Virus record (IMG/VR): IMGVR_UViG_3300005529_000108
Coordinates: 1 to 21,092 of that record
DNA length: 21,092 bases
Strand: one strand, 5' to 3'
Source of the DNA: a virus
This document shows positions 6,484 through 14,729 of this stretch, piece after piece; positions within the stretch are counted from its first letter, which is position 1, and every line of letters begins with the position of its first letter. Below the pieces are notes generated by a model. It was not told the origin of the DNA. It was given only the letters and a program-made list of their open reading frames with translations, and searched no databases. Both the position numbers and the translations under genes were made by a program.

Positions 6484-6983
6484 GGGCCCGGCGTCAGATT
6501 GAGCGCCGCCAGTACTTTGCCGAGATCCCACTGCGCGACGTGGCCGTCTGGTCCGATGCGGTAGACGCTACTCTGGTTCGTGACGTAGCTCGGAATCTGT
6601 GCCGTCCGCGCCATATTGACGTCGTCCGATGACGGGTCGCCTGGCGCGTAGCCGCCGCGGGGAAATTCAGGCGACGCGCCTGGACTGATATAGCCGTGCC
6701 ACGGGTGGTTGTGGGCAATGGCCATGAGCATGTAGTTCGCGCGTTGCGCCGAATCCAGCGCGGGCATGGCCGCCTGCACGTGCGCGGCCTGACTGCCGAC
6801 GTCCGGCGACGGCATCACAACGTCAGAGTCGCCAGCCATGTCGTGAAATAGAAGCGACATGTGCTCGTGCTTGTCGGTGATACCCTGCGCCTGCTGCTGC
6901 GCCAGCCACTGCGCCCACTTCGGACTGTGCGTCAACAACGAATCCGGCGCCGGCGGATGCGTCAGTTCATCAAACAGCCCCAC
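6459..6983 (-). CDS. JAMM/DUF4329-like protein with virion-type N-terminal motif (174 aa)
   Basis: It starts at GTG 6983 directly after the upstream TAA. The first residues MGLFDELTHPPAP share the motif found on two neighbouring virion proteins. The C-terminal domain carries HNHP (H91, H93), a Gly/Pro-rich loop, then PSSDDVNMA (D121), followed by YVTNQSSVYRIGPDG. This is the H-x-H-P...S-x-x-D layout of JAMM/Mov34 metalloproteases and DUF4329. E40 (HEHMSLLF) could be the catalytic Glu. JAMM domains occur in phage tail-tip proteins such as lambda K, so an injected or tail-associated peptidase is plausible. Activity is inferred from the motif only. No signal peptide or membrane span is seen. Confidence 0.72.
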   Translation of the reverse strand: MGLFDELTHPPAPDSLLTHSPKWAQWLAQQQAQGITDKHEHMSLLFHDMAGDSDVVMPSPDVGSQAAHVQAAMPALDSAQRANYMLMAIAHNHPWHGYISPGASPEFPRGGYAPGDPSSDDVNMARTAQIPSYVTNQSSVYRIGPDGHVAQWDLGKVLAALNLTPGPYSGSPLR

Positions 6984-9032
6984 TTACTGCGGCTCATGTA
7001 GCAACCCGGGGAATTGGCCGCCCGCCGCAGCCGGCGCGCCGAGCGCCGCGCCAGGAAGACCGGGCTGAGGCATCTGCAATCGCGCAAGCAGTTGGTTGAT
7101 AGCGTCGGGGCCCTGCGTCATCAGCATGGGCGCGATCTTGCCAGCATCCGTGCGGACAGCATCTGCGGCGGACTGCCGCGCGGCCGAGTTGACTAGTCCT
7201 AAGGTCGACATCAACGGACTGCGCGCGAACCGCAACATTTTCGGCATGGCCGCCGCGACCGACGCGGCCCCGGCTTCGGTACGCGGCGCAGTCGGCGACC
7301 CACCGGTGGCCTTTTGAAGGCGCGCGAGCTGTGCCTCTGACTCGACCTGCTGCACGAATTTTTGAAACGTCGGCTGGTCACCGAATACGATTTGCAATTT
7401 GTCCTGAGTCGCCGGCGACGCCGACATGAGTTGCGCGGCCTGGTTTCGATTGGTCGACGTGCTACGAAGCTGATCAATCAACTGGGAAGCCATGCCGCGA
7501 CGAAACTCAGCCTGCTCAGCAGGAGAGAACGCCGCCATTTGCTTGGCCAGCGCGCGCGTATCGGATTTACCCCACGCCTCAACTCCGGCTTCGACGGCTT
7601 CCTCAAGGCCTTTGCGCTGCGCATACTCGGCTTGCACGGGCGCATAGTTCGGATCTTTACCCAAAGCATCCTTGACGGCGCTCTGGACCGTCTGATAAGC
7701 CTTTGCCAGGTTGCCATTGCCGGCTCGGTATGCCGTACTAATACGGCCGTCTAGCATCTGATCGAATGACTGCAAATCAGCGAACGTCGCGGGGCGCGTG
7801 CCGCCCTTCTCGATCATGCTTTGCAACGAGGGCACGGTTTTCATAGCGTCCCGGATCGTGCCCGCGTCAGCTTCGGGGTTCTGTTCGGAAAGGCTCTGAA
7901 ACAGGCGATCGGCCGGGCTATCGGAAACGATATCACCGGCGAGCCGCGCCTGCTGCCATGCCTGCTTGACGCCGGGCTTCTGGAGCGTCGCCGCAAGCGA
8001 CGTCCAGTCAATGTCCTTATTGGCCTCGCGCAGCTTGTCGTAGGCATCGTTGGCCCACGCGCGTCGCGACGCCGCGAGCTCGTCGAGGCGCTGATCGGCT
8101 ATAGGATTTCCGGTCACGTTCTGCACGTCATTGAGCAACCGATCGCCCGGTCCGGCTGCCCGCGAGCGGGTCACGGCATCGATCGCAGCATGGGCGTCGC
8201 TGTTCGCTGTCGCCACGCGATCGGCTTCGGCCGCGAGCGGCGGCGAGAGATCCGCCAACGTCGCCTGGTCTCCGCGGCCTGCCGCCTGCAATTTGGCGAG
8301 AGTCGTCTGCCAGGACGGGTCTTTAGCCGCAACGGTCGCGAGACGCTGCTCCGCGCTCGTGAGCGGCACGCGTCCCGCGATCTTGTCCGCGATAGCGCCG
8401 AGCACCGGCGAAAGCGTGCCGCCGAGCACCGCACCGCCGGCGCCCCCAGTCGCCGCACCACTAACTCTATTGTCAGGACCTGCCGCGCCCGCGCCATTCA
8501 CCGCGCCGAGCACGGCTCCCGTGCCCGCTCCGACAGCCGCACGGCCAGCCGCCGTGCTCGCGCCTATCTCTGGCGCCAATAGAAACGGCGCGACGCCGCC
8601 GGCGATGTCCGCCGCCGTGGCGCCCACCTTATGCGTCGCCTTAAATGACGAAAGCTGGTCGCGTAGGAACTGCGCCGTTTCATCCGGCGTACGTCCACCG
8701 GAAGGAACCCCAATCCGCGACAGAAACGCGCCTACCTCAGGTGCCCAATGCTGAAAGATTCCGTTCGCGCCATGCAACGCATAGCCAGACCAATCGGGGC
8801 CGACGAAACTCGGCTTGTCGCCGGTCGGAGCCGGATTACTTACCAACTGTAGGTCCTTGACTCCGAACTTGCCGCCGGTCTCTTCCCGTACGAACGCTTC
8901 TTCTGCAGACGGGTCTAATGTGATGCCCTTTTCCGCAGCGCGCGAACGCGCGAGCGCAAGTTGCGCCCCAACCGCTGCGGTCGGGTCGATGGGAGCAACT
9001 TGCGTAGGAGGGGGCGGAACTGGAGTTGGCAT
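6984..9032 (-). CDS. Internal virion / DNA ejection protein candidate (682 aa)
   Basis: This is the largest late protein of the ejection-type cluster. It starts at ATG 9032 in a TAATG overlap. The N-terminus is Pro-rich (MPTPVPPPPTQ). Residues about 20-130 form a folded region (EEAFVREETGGKFGVKD...). Residues about 135-220 are a long Gly/Ala-rich hydrophobic stretch with glycine-zipper character (AAVGAGTGAVLGAVNGAG), as expected for a protein that inserts into membranes. The remaining 450 residues are helical and coiled-coil prone. The C-terminus is Pro/Ala/Gly-rich. Size, composition and position match the large ejection proteins of podoviruses (comparable in role to T7 gp15/gp16 or P22 gp16/gp20), but sequence homology is not claimed. 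No transglycosylase motif is evident. Confidence 0.72.
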   Translation of the reverse strand: MPTPVPPPPTQVAPIDPTAAVGAQLALARSRAAEKGITLDPSAEEAFVREETGGKFGVKDLQLVSNPAPTGDKPSFVGPDWSGYALHGANGIFQHWAPEVGAFLSRIGVPSGGRTPDETAQFLRDQLSSFKATHKVGATAADIAGGVAPFLLAPEIGASTAAGRAAVGAGTGAVLGAVNGAGAAGPDNRVSGAATGGAGGAVLGGTLSPVLGAIADKIAGRVPLTSAEQRLATVAAKDPSWQTTLAKLQAAGRGDQATLADLSPPLAAEADRVATANSDAHAAIDAVTRSRAAGPGDRLLNDVQNVTGNPIADQRLDELAASRRAWANDAYDKLREANKDIDWTSLAATLQKPGVKQAWQQARLAGDIVSDSPADRLFQSLSEQNPEADAGTIRDAMKTVPSLQSMIEKGGTRPATFADLQSFDQMLDGRISTAYRAGNGNLAKAYQTVQSAVKDALGKDPNYAPVQAEYAQRKGLEEAVEAGVEAWGKSDTRALAKQMAAFSPAEQAEFRRGMASQLIDQLRSTSTNRNQAAQLMSASPATQDKLQIVFGDQPTFQKFVQQVESEAQLARLQKATGGSPTAPRTEAGAASVAAAMPKMLRFARSPLMSTLGLVNSAARQSAADAVRTDAGKIAPMLMTQGPDAINQLLARLQMPQPGLPGAALGAPAAAGGQFPGLLHEPQ

Positions 9033-10300
9033 TACTTCGTCTTCAGCAAATCACGAACCTGTTGCGATCCGCCGCTGCTCAATGCGGGCAGCATTTCCGT
9101 CGGATCATCGAACACCTGCGGATCGACCTGCCAACGTGCCGCCCGCTTCGCGTAATCAGCGCGGATGGGCGCCACGTCATTAAGGGTGTTCTGGTGCGCC
9201 GACCGCACGACGTTGATCAAACCCTTCACCTGATCATCCGTCAGCAGCGCGCCACCCTTCCCATTCTGCAACTTCTCAAAGAGCCGACTCACATTGCCGA
9301 CAGGTCCGACCGAACCCTGATAGCTCTGCAACTCGTTGCGCGGGACCTGCATGCCGGGATGCGCGAGGTTGAGTGCGTTGTACAGCAGCTCCTGCTCGGC
9401 CGTGATATCGTGCTTCGTCGCGCCCGGAATAGCGGCATACGCGCTCTGAATCTGACGGCTCTGATCGACGTACGGTTTAATCTCGCCATTATACTGCTGC
9501 ACGAGACGGTCTTCGCGGTTAGAGGCGGCGTTCGTTGTTGCTAGCGCTTGCTGCGCATCACGGTACGATTTGGCGTCGTCACTCATCTGCTTCGGCATAG
9601 GTTGCAACCACGGAATTGGCTGCCCCGTAAGTTTGTTGATCGGCACGAGTTGATTACCCGTGTCTTTGTATTCCACCTCCATCGGCTTGGATGCGTTGTC
9701 GAAACTGCCCTTGAGCGTCTCTCCGATCTTACCGGCCATCTCCATGTCGCCCGCAGCGACGTACGCCTGGTAAGCCTGCATCAGCTTCTGCGTCGTCTGC
9801 TGTGGAGTGTCACCCCGCTGTGGCATGAACATAGATCCAATCGCCGCACGGTTACGCAGGATGCTCTGCTGGTAGCCGACGTTCTGCGCTTCACCCATTT
9901 GCTGGATAGGCTGCTGAATCGCCTCGTTGAACCCCTGGCGCATGTTATTGACGCCGCCGGCGAGCGCTTGCCCGAAGGTGCCCATTGCAGGTTGGCCCAA
10001 GACGCCGAGACCAAAGTCGAGCAGTCCGCGAGAACGCGCGTGCTGCAAGTCCGCCTGCGAGATAAGACCGGAATCAACGAGCGCCTGCGGATTCGGATTG
10101 ATATTGCCGCTGATGTTCTGGCCCGCGCGCTTCAGGCGATCCCAAAACGACATGCGGACCGGAGACGAGACTACGGGAGCCGCACTGGGCGTAAGTTGCG
10201 AGGCGGGCGCCTGCATTCCGGGGGTGCTTGAGATTTGCGCAAACGTCGGGGCACCGGGAACGATCGGAGGGGGCCCGTTCATTTCATCGAAAAAACCCAT
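9032..10300 (-). CDS. Internal virion / ejection protein candidate with MGFFDEM motif (422 aa)
   Basis: It starts at ATG 10300 in a TAATG overlap. The N-terminal 35 residues (MGFFDEMNGPPPIVPG...TFAQIS) match the N-terminus of the preceding 134-aa protein in motif and in the downstream FAQIS. A second similar motif, MSFWDRLKRAG, is at residues 50-60. Then comes a Gly-rich helical region (LLDFGLGVLGQPAMGTFGQA) and a long Gln/Ala-rich, mostly helical body. Composition and genomic neighbours suggest a protein carried in the virion and released with the DNA. No enzyme motif is seen. Confidence 0.72.
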   Translation of the reverse strand: MGFFDEMNGPPPIVPGAPTFAQISSTPGMQAPASQLTPSAAPVVSSPVRMSFWDRLKRAGQNISGNINPNPQALVDSGLISQADLQHARSRGLLDFGLGVLGQPAMGTFGQALAGGVNNMRQGFNEAIQQPIQQMGEAQNVGYQQSILRNRAAIGSMFMPQRGDTPQQTTQKLMQAYQAYVAAGDMEMAGKIGETLKGSFDNASKPMEVEYKDTGNQLVPINKLTGQPIPWLQPMPKQMSDDAKSYRDAQQALATTNAASNREDRLVQQYNGEIKPYVDQSRQIQSAYAAIPGATKHDITAEQELLYNALNLAHPGMQVPRNELQSYQGSVGPVGNVSRLFEKLQNGKGGALLTDDQVKGLINVVRSAHQNTLNDVAPIRADYAKRAARWQVDPQVFDDPTEMLPALSSGGSQQVRDLLKTK

Positions 10301-10704
10301 TAGTACATCCTCTGTCCGCTAGCCAGCGGATTCGCGGAGAACAGTTGCGACATCTGCGCCCTGTGCTGTTGCATCGCGTTCATGTTCGGCATTCCGAGAT
10401 TCTGCATTGGATGCGGTTGCGGCATGTTCGGCGGCAATGCAGGCTGCCCCATTTGCGCAAGCCCATGCATGAGGTTCGTGAGGTGCATGCCCATTTGCGG
10501 ACCAAACGCAGAACTGAACATGCTCTGCATCATCGGTGTATGCCCGGTCATCTGTGGCTGCACACTCGGATGCTGCTGAAGTAGCGGAGCAGCCGTGCTC
10601 TGAACTTGCGGTAACCCATTGGATATCTGCGCAAACTGCTGCGGGGTAGAGATACTTATAGGCGGCGCGCCGTTCTGGCCGCCCAATTCGTCGAAGAGTC
10701 CCAT
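10300..10704 (-). CDS. Met/Gln/Pro-rich virion-type protein with MGLFDEL motif (134 aa)
   Basis: It starts at ATG 10704 (TAATG overlap) and ends in a TAATG overlap with the next gene. The N-terminus MGLFDELGGQNGAPPISI and the following QQFAQIS align with the neighbour at 9032-10300. The rest is low complexity, rich in Met, Gln, Pro and His (QPQMTGHTPMMQSMF), and probably disordered. No catalytic motif is visible. It may be a small companion of the ejection proteins, related to the neighbour's N-terminal region by duplication. Confidence 0.68.
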   Translation of the reverse strand: MGLFDELGGQNGAPPISISTPQQFAQISNGLPQVQSTAAPLLQQHPSVQPQMTGHTPMMQSMFSSAFGPQMGMHLTNLMHGLAQMGQPALPPNMPQPHPMQNLGMPNMNAMQQHRAQMSQLFSANPLASGQRMY

Positions 10705-11384
10705 TACATCATTGCCACAAGACCCGCCCCAGTGGTGACATCACCGAGCGCCGTTGACCACGGGCTGGGATTCTGCTGCTGCGTCTGCGTGCCTTGGAAC
10801 GGCGTCGCCATGACCGAGCCGCGCATGACGTTGTACGGATTCATGAACTGCTGTTGCGCAACACCCGTCTCATACTGGCCGATGTTGTTCAACTGGCTGC
10901 CAGCGCCGAAGCCGAGGTTCGCGAGCTGTCCGGCCTGCTGCATAGCCTGCTGATAGCCGCCTGACAACAGATTCGCGATGGTGTTGTTCTCGCCCGTCTG
11001 CGCCGTGCCCAGTGCGGCACCCTGCGCGACCGCCGCGCGGTCGCCACCGAACGCGCCCTGCGCGGTCGCGTTCGAGTTGACTTGGTTGGCCACCTGCGCA
11101 TTGTTGTTAGCGAACTGCTGATTTTGCGCGTTGATCACCTCTGACTGATACGGGTTCATCAACTTCTGGAGATCCTGCGCGTTCCCGCTCAGTGCACCCA
11201 TGCCGGTTTGCGCGCCAGGCAGCATTCCCTGGAAGAAGCCCTGCGCCTGATACGTCGGCTGACTGACGCCGGGGAGTTGTCCCGCGGCCGTCTGGTCCGC
11301 CGTGTTCCACATCTGCTGCAACTGCTGTTGTTCAGCAGGAGAGAGTTGTGTCGTATTTGTCTGACTGCCGCCCTTTGAGCCCAC
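10704..11384 (-). CDS. Gln/Asn/Ala-rich virion protein, probable ejection-cluster member (226 aa)
   Basis: It starts at GTG 11384 overlapping the upstream TAG by one base. The sequence begins MGSKGGSQTNTTQLSPAEQQ and is rich in Gln, Asn, Gly and Ala, with Phe/Tyr spaced through helical segments. I recall this MGSKGG/Q-rich type from the structural regions of proteobacterial podoviruses, where it lies beside ejection proteins. The C-terminus is hydrophobic (TTGAGLVAMM). No enzymatic motif. The role is assigned from composition and neighbours. Confidence 0.65.
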   Translation of the reverse strand: MGSKGGSQTNTTQLSPAEQQQLQQMWNTADQTAAGQLPGVSQPTYQAQGFFQGMLPGAQTGMGALSGNAQDLQKLMNPYQSEVINAQNQQFANNNAQVANQVNSNATAQGAFGGDRAAVAQGAALGTAQTGENNTIANLLSGGYQQAMQQAGQLANLGFGAGSQLNNIGQYETGVAQQQFMNPYNVMRGSVMATPFQGTQTQQQNPSPWSTALGDVTTGAGLVAMM

Positions 11385-11743
11385 TAGAGTCGTTTCTCGA
11401 GCACCACCAGTCTTTTATCTTCCCACCCCGCGCGAGAAGTAAGAAACGAACGCTCCCATCCGCGTCGACCTGTCATGTAGATCAGGGCACAGCCGCGGGT
11501 GCGTCCGAAGGCGCACACAAGCGGCTCCATCGCTTCAAGTTCCGCGAGGTTGCCACCCGCTAGGAACACGTTCACTGCTTTCTCGCGTGGTGATTCGAGA
11601 ACCTCGGTAATCATCACGCTCTGCGGGCCGTTCCACATCTGAAACCGGCCGCTTGCTACCCCTTCAGCGATGTCGTCGAATGCGTGAGAGCCGCCCGCGT
11701 ATTCGAGTGCCGCCTCAATCTGCTTCCGATATTGCTCTATCAC
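11384..11743 (-). CDS. Conserved phage protein, GNAT-like (119 aa)
   Basis: It starts at GTG 11743 in a GTGA overlap. The sequence follows a pattern familiar from podovirus structural regions: DIAEGVASGRFQMWNGPQSV, then VFLAGGNLAELEAM, and at the end GCALIYMTGRRGWERSFL. The alternation of strands and helices and the GRxGWxR ending resemble a reduced GNAT acetyltransferase fold, but the acetyl-CoA loop is not clear. It could modify or help fold neighbouring tail or ejection proteins; function is unproven. Confidence 0.72.
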   Translation of the reverse strand: MIEQYRKQIEAALEYAGGSHAFDDIAEGVASGRFQMWNGPQSVMITEVLESPREKAVNVFLAGGNLAELEAMEPLVCAFGRTRGCALIYMTGRRGWERSFLTSRAGWEDKRLVVLEKRL

Positions 11744-12219
11744 GCGCCCAGCAAGCCATGTGTCTTCAAGTCGGCAATAAGCTGCGCGAGCATTTCCGAC
11801 GTCTGCACCAATGTCGCTGACGCGCCGGGGAAGTTCGCGATACGCGAGCCGCCGGTAGGGGTCCCATAGCCGCCTATCTGGGGCCCAACAACCTGATTCG
11901 AGCCAACTTGGAAATAGTTAGTCAGGAGCAATCCGCCATTGGATTGGAACTGGCCGATAAAATTTCCATTGAAATTCACTCTCAACGCGTTGAGCGAATC
12001 CGGGTTGTTAAACTGCCAATCGCGAACGCCCGCCGTCGCGCCATAGAAGTTCAAACTTGAACCACCGGCCGCGCGTTGTGCGTTTACGTTCACCGTCTGT
12101 GCGAGCGCGCCCTGTTGCCACTGCGTTTCGATTTGTTGTATTTCCTGTTCAACTTGTTTCCGGAAAGACGCCTCGTTCTGAAAAGAATACTGCGACGGCG
12201 CGGTGGTTAGTCTGATCAT
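11740..12219 (-). CDS. Fibre-like structural protein (159 aa)
   Basis: The ATG at 12219 overlaps the upstream stop (ATGA) and is preferred over a TTG at 12267 that would overlap the hub gene by 52 bases. The N-terminal third is a Gln/Glu-rich coiled coil (FRKQVEQEIQQIETQWQQ). The middle is strand-rich with repeated Asn/Gly/Gln (LNALRVNFNGNFIGQFQSNG), typical of a trimeric fibre or a tail-needle tip. The C-terminus is a short helix. No homologue is recognised with certainty. Location after the gp10-like hub supports a tail role. Confidence 0.65.
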   Translation of the reverse strand: MIRLTTAPSQYSFQNEASFRKQVEQEIQQIETQWQQGALAQTVNVNAQRAAGGSSLNFYGATAGVRDWQFNNPDSLNALRVNFNGNFIGQFQSNGGLLLTNYFQVGSNQVVGPQIGGYGTPTGGSRIANFPGASATLVQTSEMLAQLIADLKTHGLLGA

Positions 12220-14000
12220 CGTCGACCGCCTTGCTTCACGCCGAGCCGCATCGTACCAACTCGCCAACCACCTCCGTTAACCTGACTAAAGCGGAATCGC
12301 ATCTGTCGACCGGACACACGCACGTTCGTCGGAGCCGTCAGTGTGTACGGACCATATGCGACATCAGGATCAGTCGGCATATACTTTGAGAACACGGTGA
12401 GATTCACGGCCCCTAGCGTCAACTCATCAGGGACGAGCCGTTGCAGCTTGACAATGTTATCTCCATTGCCGAGTTCCACCGGGCCCGATTCGATATACGG
12501 CATTTCGCCAGCGTAGTCATTTCCGGATTCATGTGCAATCAGTACGCTTGCGCTCGCGCCCTGTGCATTGCACATCATCGGATTGTCGAATACATCCGGC
12601 GAGGCACCACATGAACGATCAAGACTCGTCCCGAACGACCAGTGATTTTCCTTATAGTTGTAAATGACGTAGCAGTTGTTTTCCGTCGGCGACTCAAAGC
12701 CGATTTGACCCGTTGTCGTGCTAGGGAAAAACCACCACACTTCGCTGAACTGCGGCATAACCATGCTCCACACTTTCGCGCGCTGAGCAACGTTCAAGCC
12801 GCCGAACACGAAATCTGCCACATCGCATGGGATCGTTTGCACCATGCCGTTATACATGTAGAACTCGTTGCGTCCCATCCAGATTGCCATCGAACCGACC
12901 ATCGCGACAGCATTCGGAGAGATAATACCGCATTTGTCACCTACTTTGGTGAACGAATAGACGAGCTGACCGCCGATGTAGCGCATGGCGTGGAGGTCAT
13001 CATCCGTCCACAAGAGCGTTTCATTAACACCGGCGCGACCGCACATCAATCGGCCGTTCGTCGCGAGCTCGAAACTACCGGCCGTATTGTTGGCCGTCGC
13101 GCTCCACGCGTTAATGGTCTCTTGTGATGCCCACGCGACTTGACGGCTATCGCTGTTCGCGCCAAGGACGACAAGAAACCGTTCTGGAGTGCAGACCACG
13201 GCGCGACCGGTCGGCGCCTGTGTGCCGGTACCCGTTACGGCGGTCCCATTCGCGATCGTACTCGGGACGGGAGGCTGCACCGTTACTGTCAACACGTTAC
13301 TAACGGCCGTCGCCACAAGCTGCGCCGTGTACGTCACACCTGAAATAACGAACGTCTGCCCTGACAAAATGGAACCGGTCAGCGTCGTCGCCGTGAGTGC
13401 GATCGTCGTCGCGCCGCCGGCCGTACTGCCAGATGTAACGAGCGAGCCCGTGAACGTTGGCGACCACGCTGGCGGGACGGCGGCTACGCCCGTATTACCC
13501 TGCCAGACATACAGCTTGCCATCGCTCGTGCAAATCCCGCAGAGGAAGCCACCGAAGTTATCGAGCGTCCACGTATCCGCCTCGAGGAACGTGGAGCTAG
13601 CCGCCCCAACACCATATGCACCCGCGCCATACGCGAGATTGCCGTACGAACCACCAGAACCGCTGTAGACGGAATCAATACGGCCGCTTGTAAATCCAGC
13701 TGGCGTGATATCAAAGTACGAACCGCCGGCCAATAGTTTGAGCTTGGTCGTCGTGCCAATGACGAGCAGCGGCGAGCCATCAGTATATCGCCACGTTAGC
13801 ATACAACGGGGCATGCCTGGAAGCACACCAAGAGGGTTGTTGTTGACATCCACCTGCGTAACCCACCCGCCGATCGGGCGCACGCTTCCCTCGAAGAAGC
13901 GGATGAGCGTCCCATCATACCAGCGTCCTTTTGCTTGGTACGTTGTGCCGTTGCGATAGAGACCAGGCGGTAGTTTGAGCGGTAACAGTGTTTCCTGCAT
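12216..14000 (-). CDS. P22 gp10-like tail hub / DNA stabilization protein (594 aa)
   Basis: This protein probably closes the portal-adaptor channel and carries the fibres. The N-terminus has the pattern GLYRNGTTYQAKGRWYDG, then IRFFEGSVRPIGGW, typical of P22 gp10-like packaged-DNA stabilization proteins, followed by beta-rich repeats with conserved Trp/Asp and a C-terminal beta domain (NVRVSGRQMRFRFSQV). Residues about 183-262 form a Thr/Ser/Gly/Val-rich segment (TTIALTATTLTGSILSG) that looks like an extra inserted beta domain. The ATG at 14000 is one base after the endolysin stop. The family call is from pattern memory. Confidence 0.8.
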   Translation of the reverse strand: MQETLLPLKLPPGLYRNGTTYQAKGRWYDGTLIRFFEGSVRPIGGWVTQVDVNNNPLGVLPGMPRCMLTWRYTDGSPLLVIGTTTKLKLLAGGSYFDITPAGFTSGRIDSVYSGSGGSYGNLAYGAGAYGVGAASSTFLEADTWTLDNFGGFLCGICTSDGKLYVWQGNTGVAAVPPAWSPTFTGSLVTSGSTAGGATTIALTATTLTGSILSGQTFVISGVTYTAQLVATAVSNVLTVTVQPPVPSTIANGTAVTGTGTQAPTGRAVVCTPERFLVVLGANSDSRQVAWASQETINAWSATANNTAGSFELATNGRLMCGRAGVNETLLWTDDDLHAMRYIGGQLVYSFTKVGDKCGIISPNAVAMVGSMAIWMGRNEFYMYNGMVQTIPCDVADFVFGGLNVAQRAKVWSMVMPQFSEVWWFFPSTTTGQIGFESPTENNCYVIYNYKENHWSFGTSLDRSCGASPDVFDNPMMCNAQGASASVLIAHESGNDYAGEMPYIESGPVELGNGDNIVKLQRLVPDELTLGAVNLTVFSKYMPTDPDVAYGPYTLTAPTNVRVSGRQMRFRFSQVNGGGWRVGTMRLGVKQGGRR

Positions 14001-14001
14001 G

Positions 14002-14421
14002 CTACCACTCCCCCGCCGCTATCATCGCGCGGCGGACTGCATACCATTTCGTCGACTGGATATGATCATCGTCGGCTGGGGCGACGGGCGGAAAATCATG
14101 TCCACTGTGCAGCTGCGGCGCTTTGCGTACCGCAGCCCACAGCCGCGCCCACGCCGGGTGAGCCGTATCCCACGACAGTTGACCGGCCGCAGTGCGCCGC
14201 GCGCAATCGATCGCCAGTCCCACGCCATGCGCGCTGTGCCCCGGCTTCGCCGCCAGCGGGCCGCCAGCGAGATAGCGATCGTGCAGAACCTTTTGCTCCG
14301 CATCGGAACGCCGTCCGAATGTAACGACCCACATATCCGGCAATGGGCCGAGTGTTGCGTCAACATCCGACGCAAACTCCGGGTCGAGCGCGTCGCGGTA
14401 GTGCCCCCACACGACGGCCAT
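14002..14421 (-). CDS. Endolysin, M15-type L-Ala-D-Glu / D-Ala-D-Ala peptidase (139 aa)
   Basis: It would cut peptidoglycan stem peptides at lysis. The zinc motif SAHGVGLAID gives H65 and D72, and DDDHIQ gives the third ligand H120; this is the S-x-H-x-x-G-x-A-x-D ... H layout of peptidase M15/VanY-type endolysins. The upstream strand TFGRRSDAEQKVLHDRYL fits the family fold. No signal peptide or cell-wall-binding domain is present, so export would need a holin. The ATG 14421 shares one base with the previous stop (TGATG); a TTG at 14424 is a less likely start. Two membrane proteins lie just upstream, completing a lysis cassette. Confidence 0.85.
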   Translation of the reverse strand: MAVVWGHYRDALDPEFASDVDATLGPLPDMWVVTFGRRSDAEQKVLHDRYLAGGPLAAKPGHSAHGVGLAIDCARRTAAGQLSWDTAHPAWARLWAAVRKAPQLHSGHDFPPVAPADDDHIQSTKWYAVRRAMIAAGEW

Positions 14422-14729
14422 CAACAGCCTTCAGTATCGGCCTGCCGTTCCTCCGCGGTGCGGGTGTCCACATAGTCCGGCTGGTCGGACGGGAAGATCG
14501 GCGCCATAGCGGGCGGAAATCCCTTCGTGCGATTCGCAATGGCCACGCAGCCATTGATGACGAACGCGCCGGCCAGCGCGGCGTACGCCAGGATCACATT
14601 CGCGCTCGGCTTCAACTTCAGCAACGCGATGCAAACGACACACGCAATCGCGCTTGCATCGACAAACAGCCCGAACGCGATGATACGCGACATGCTCAGT
14701 TTTCCACCGGGATCGCGAAAAGCCGTCAC
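14421..14729 (-). CDS. Holin candidate with two membrane spans (102 aa)
   Basis: The GTG at 14729 overlaps the upstream stop (GTGA); ATG 14756 is an alternative that would overlap the upstream gene by 31 bases. Two hydrophobic segments at about residues 16-37 and 45-65 are separated by a short basic turn (KLKPSAN). A charged tail of about 35 residues follows (DTRTAEERQADTEGC). Two spans, a charged tail and a position directly before an endolysin fit a class II-type holin. The sequence family is not recognised. Confidence 0.68.
   Translation of the reverse strand: MTAFRDPGGKLSMSRIIAFGLFVDASAIACVVCIALLKLKPSANVILAYAALAGAFVINGCVAIANRTKGFPPAMAPIFPSDQPDYVDTRTAEERQADTEGC

Noticed and set aside
7821-8582. 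Plus-strand 253-codon open frame inside the 682-aa gene
   Set aside because: Arg/Gly-rich translation with no fold pattern, fully antisense to a well-supported late gene, and no ribosome site; a GC-rich shadow frame.
13820-13860. TTGACA-like hexamer inside the gp10-like hub gene
   Set aside because: No -10 box at a suitable distance and it lies on the strand opposite to transcription.
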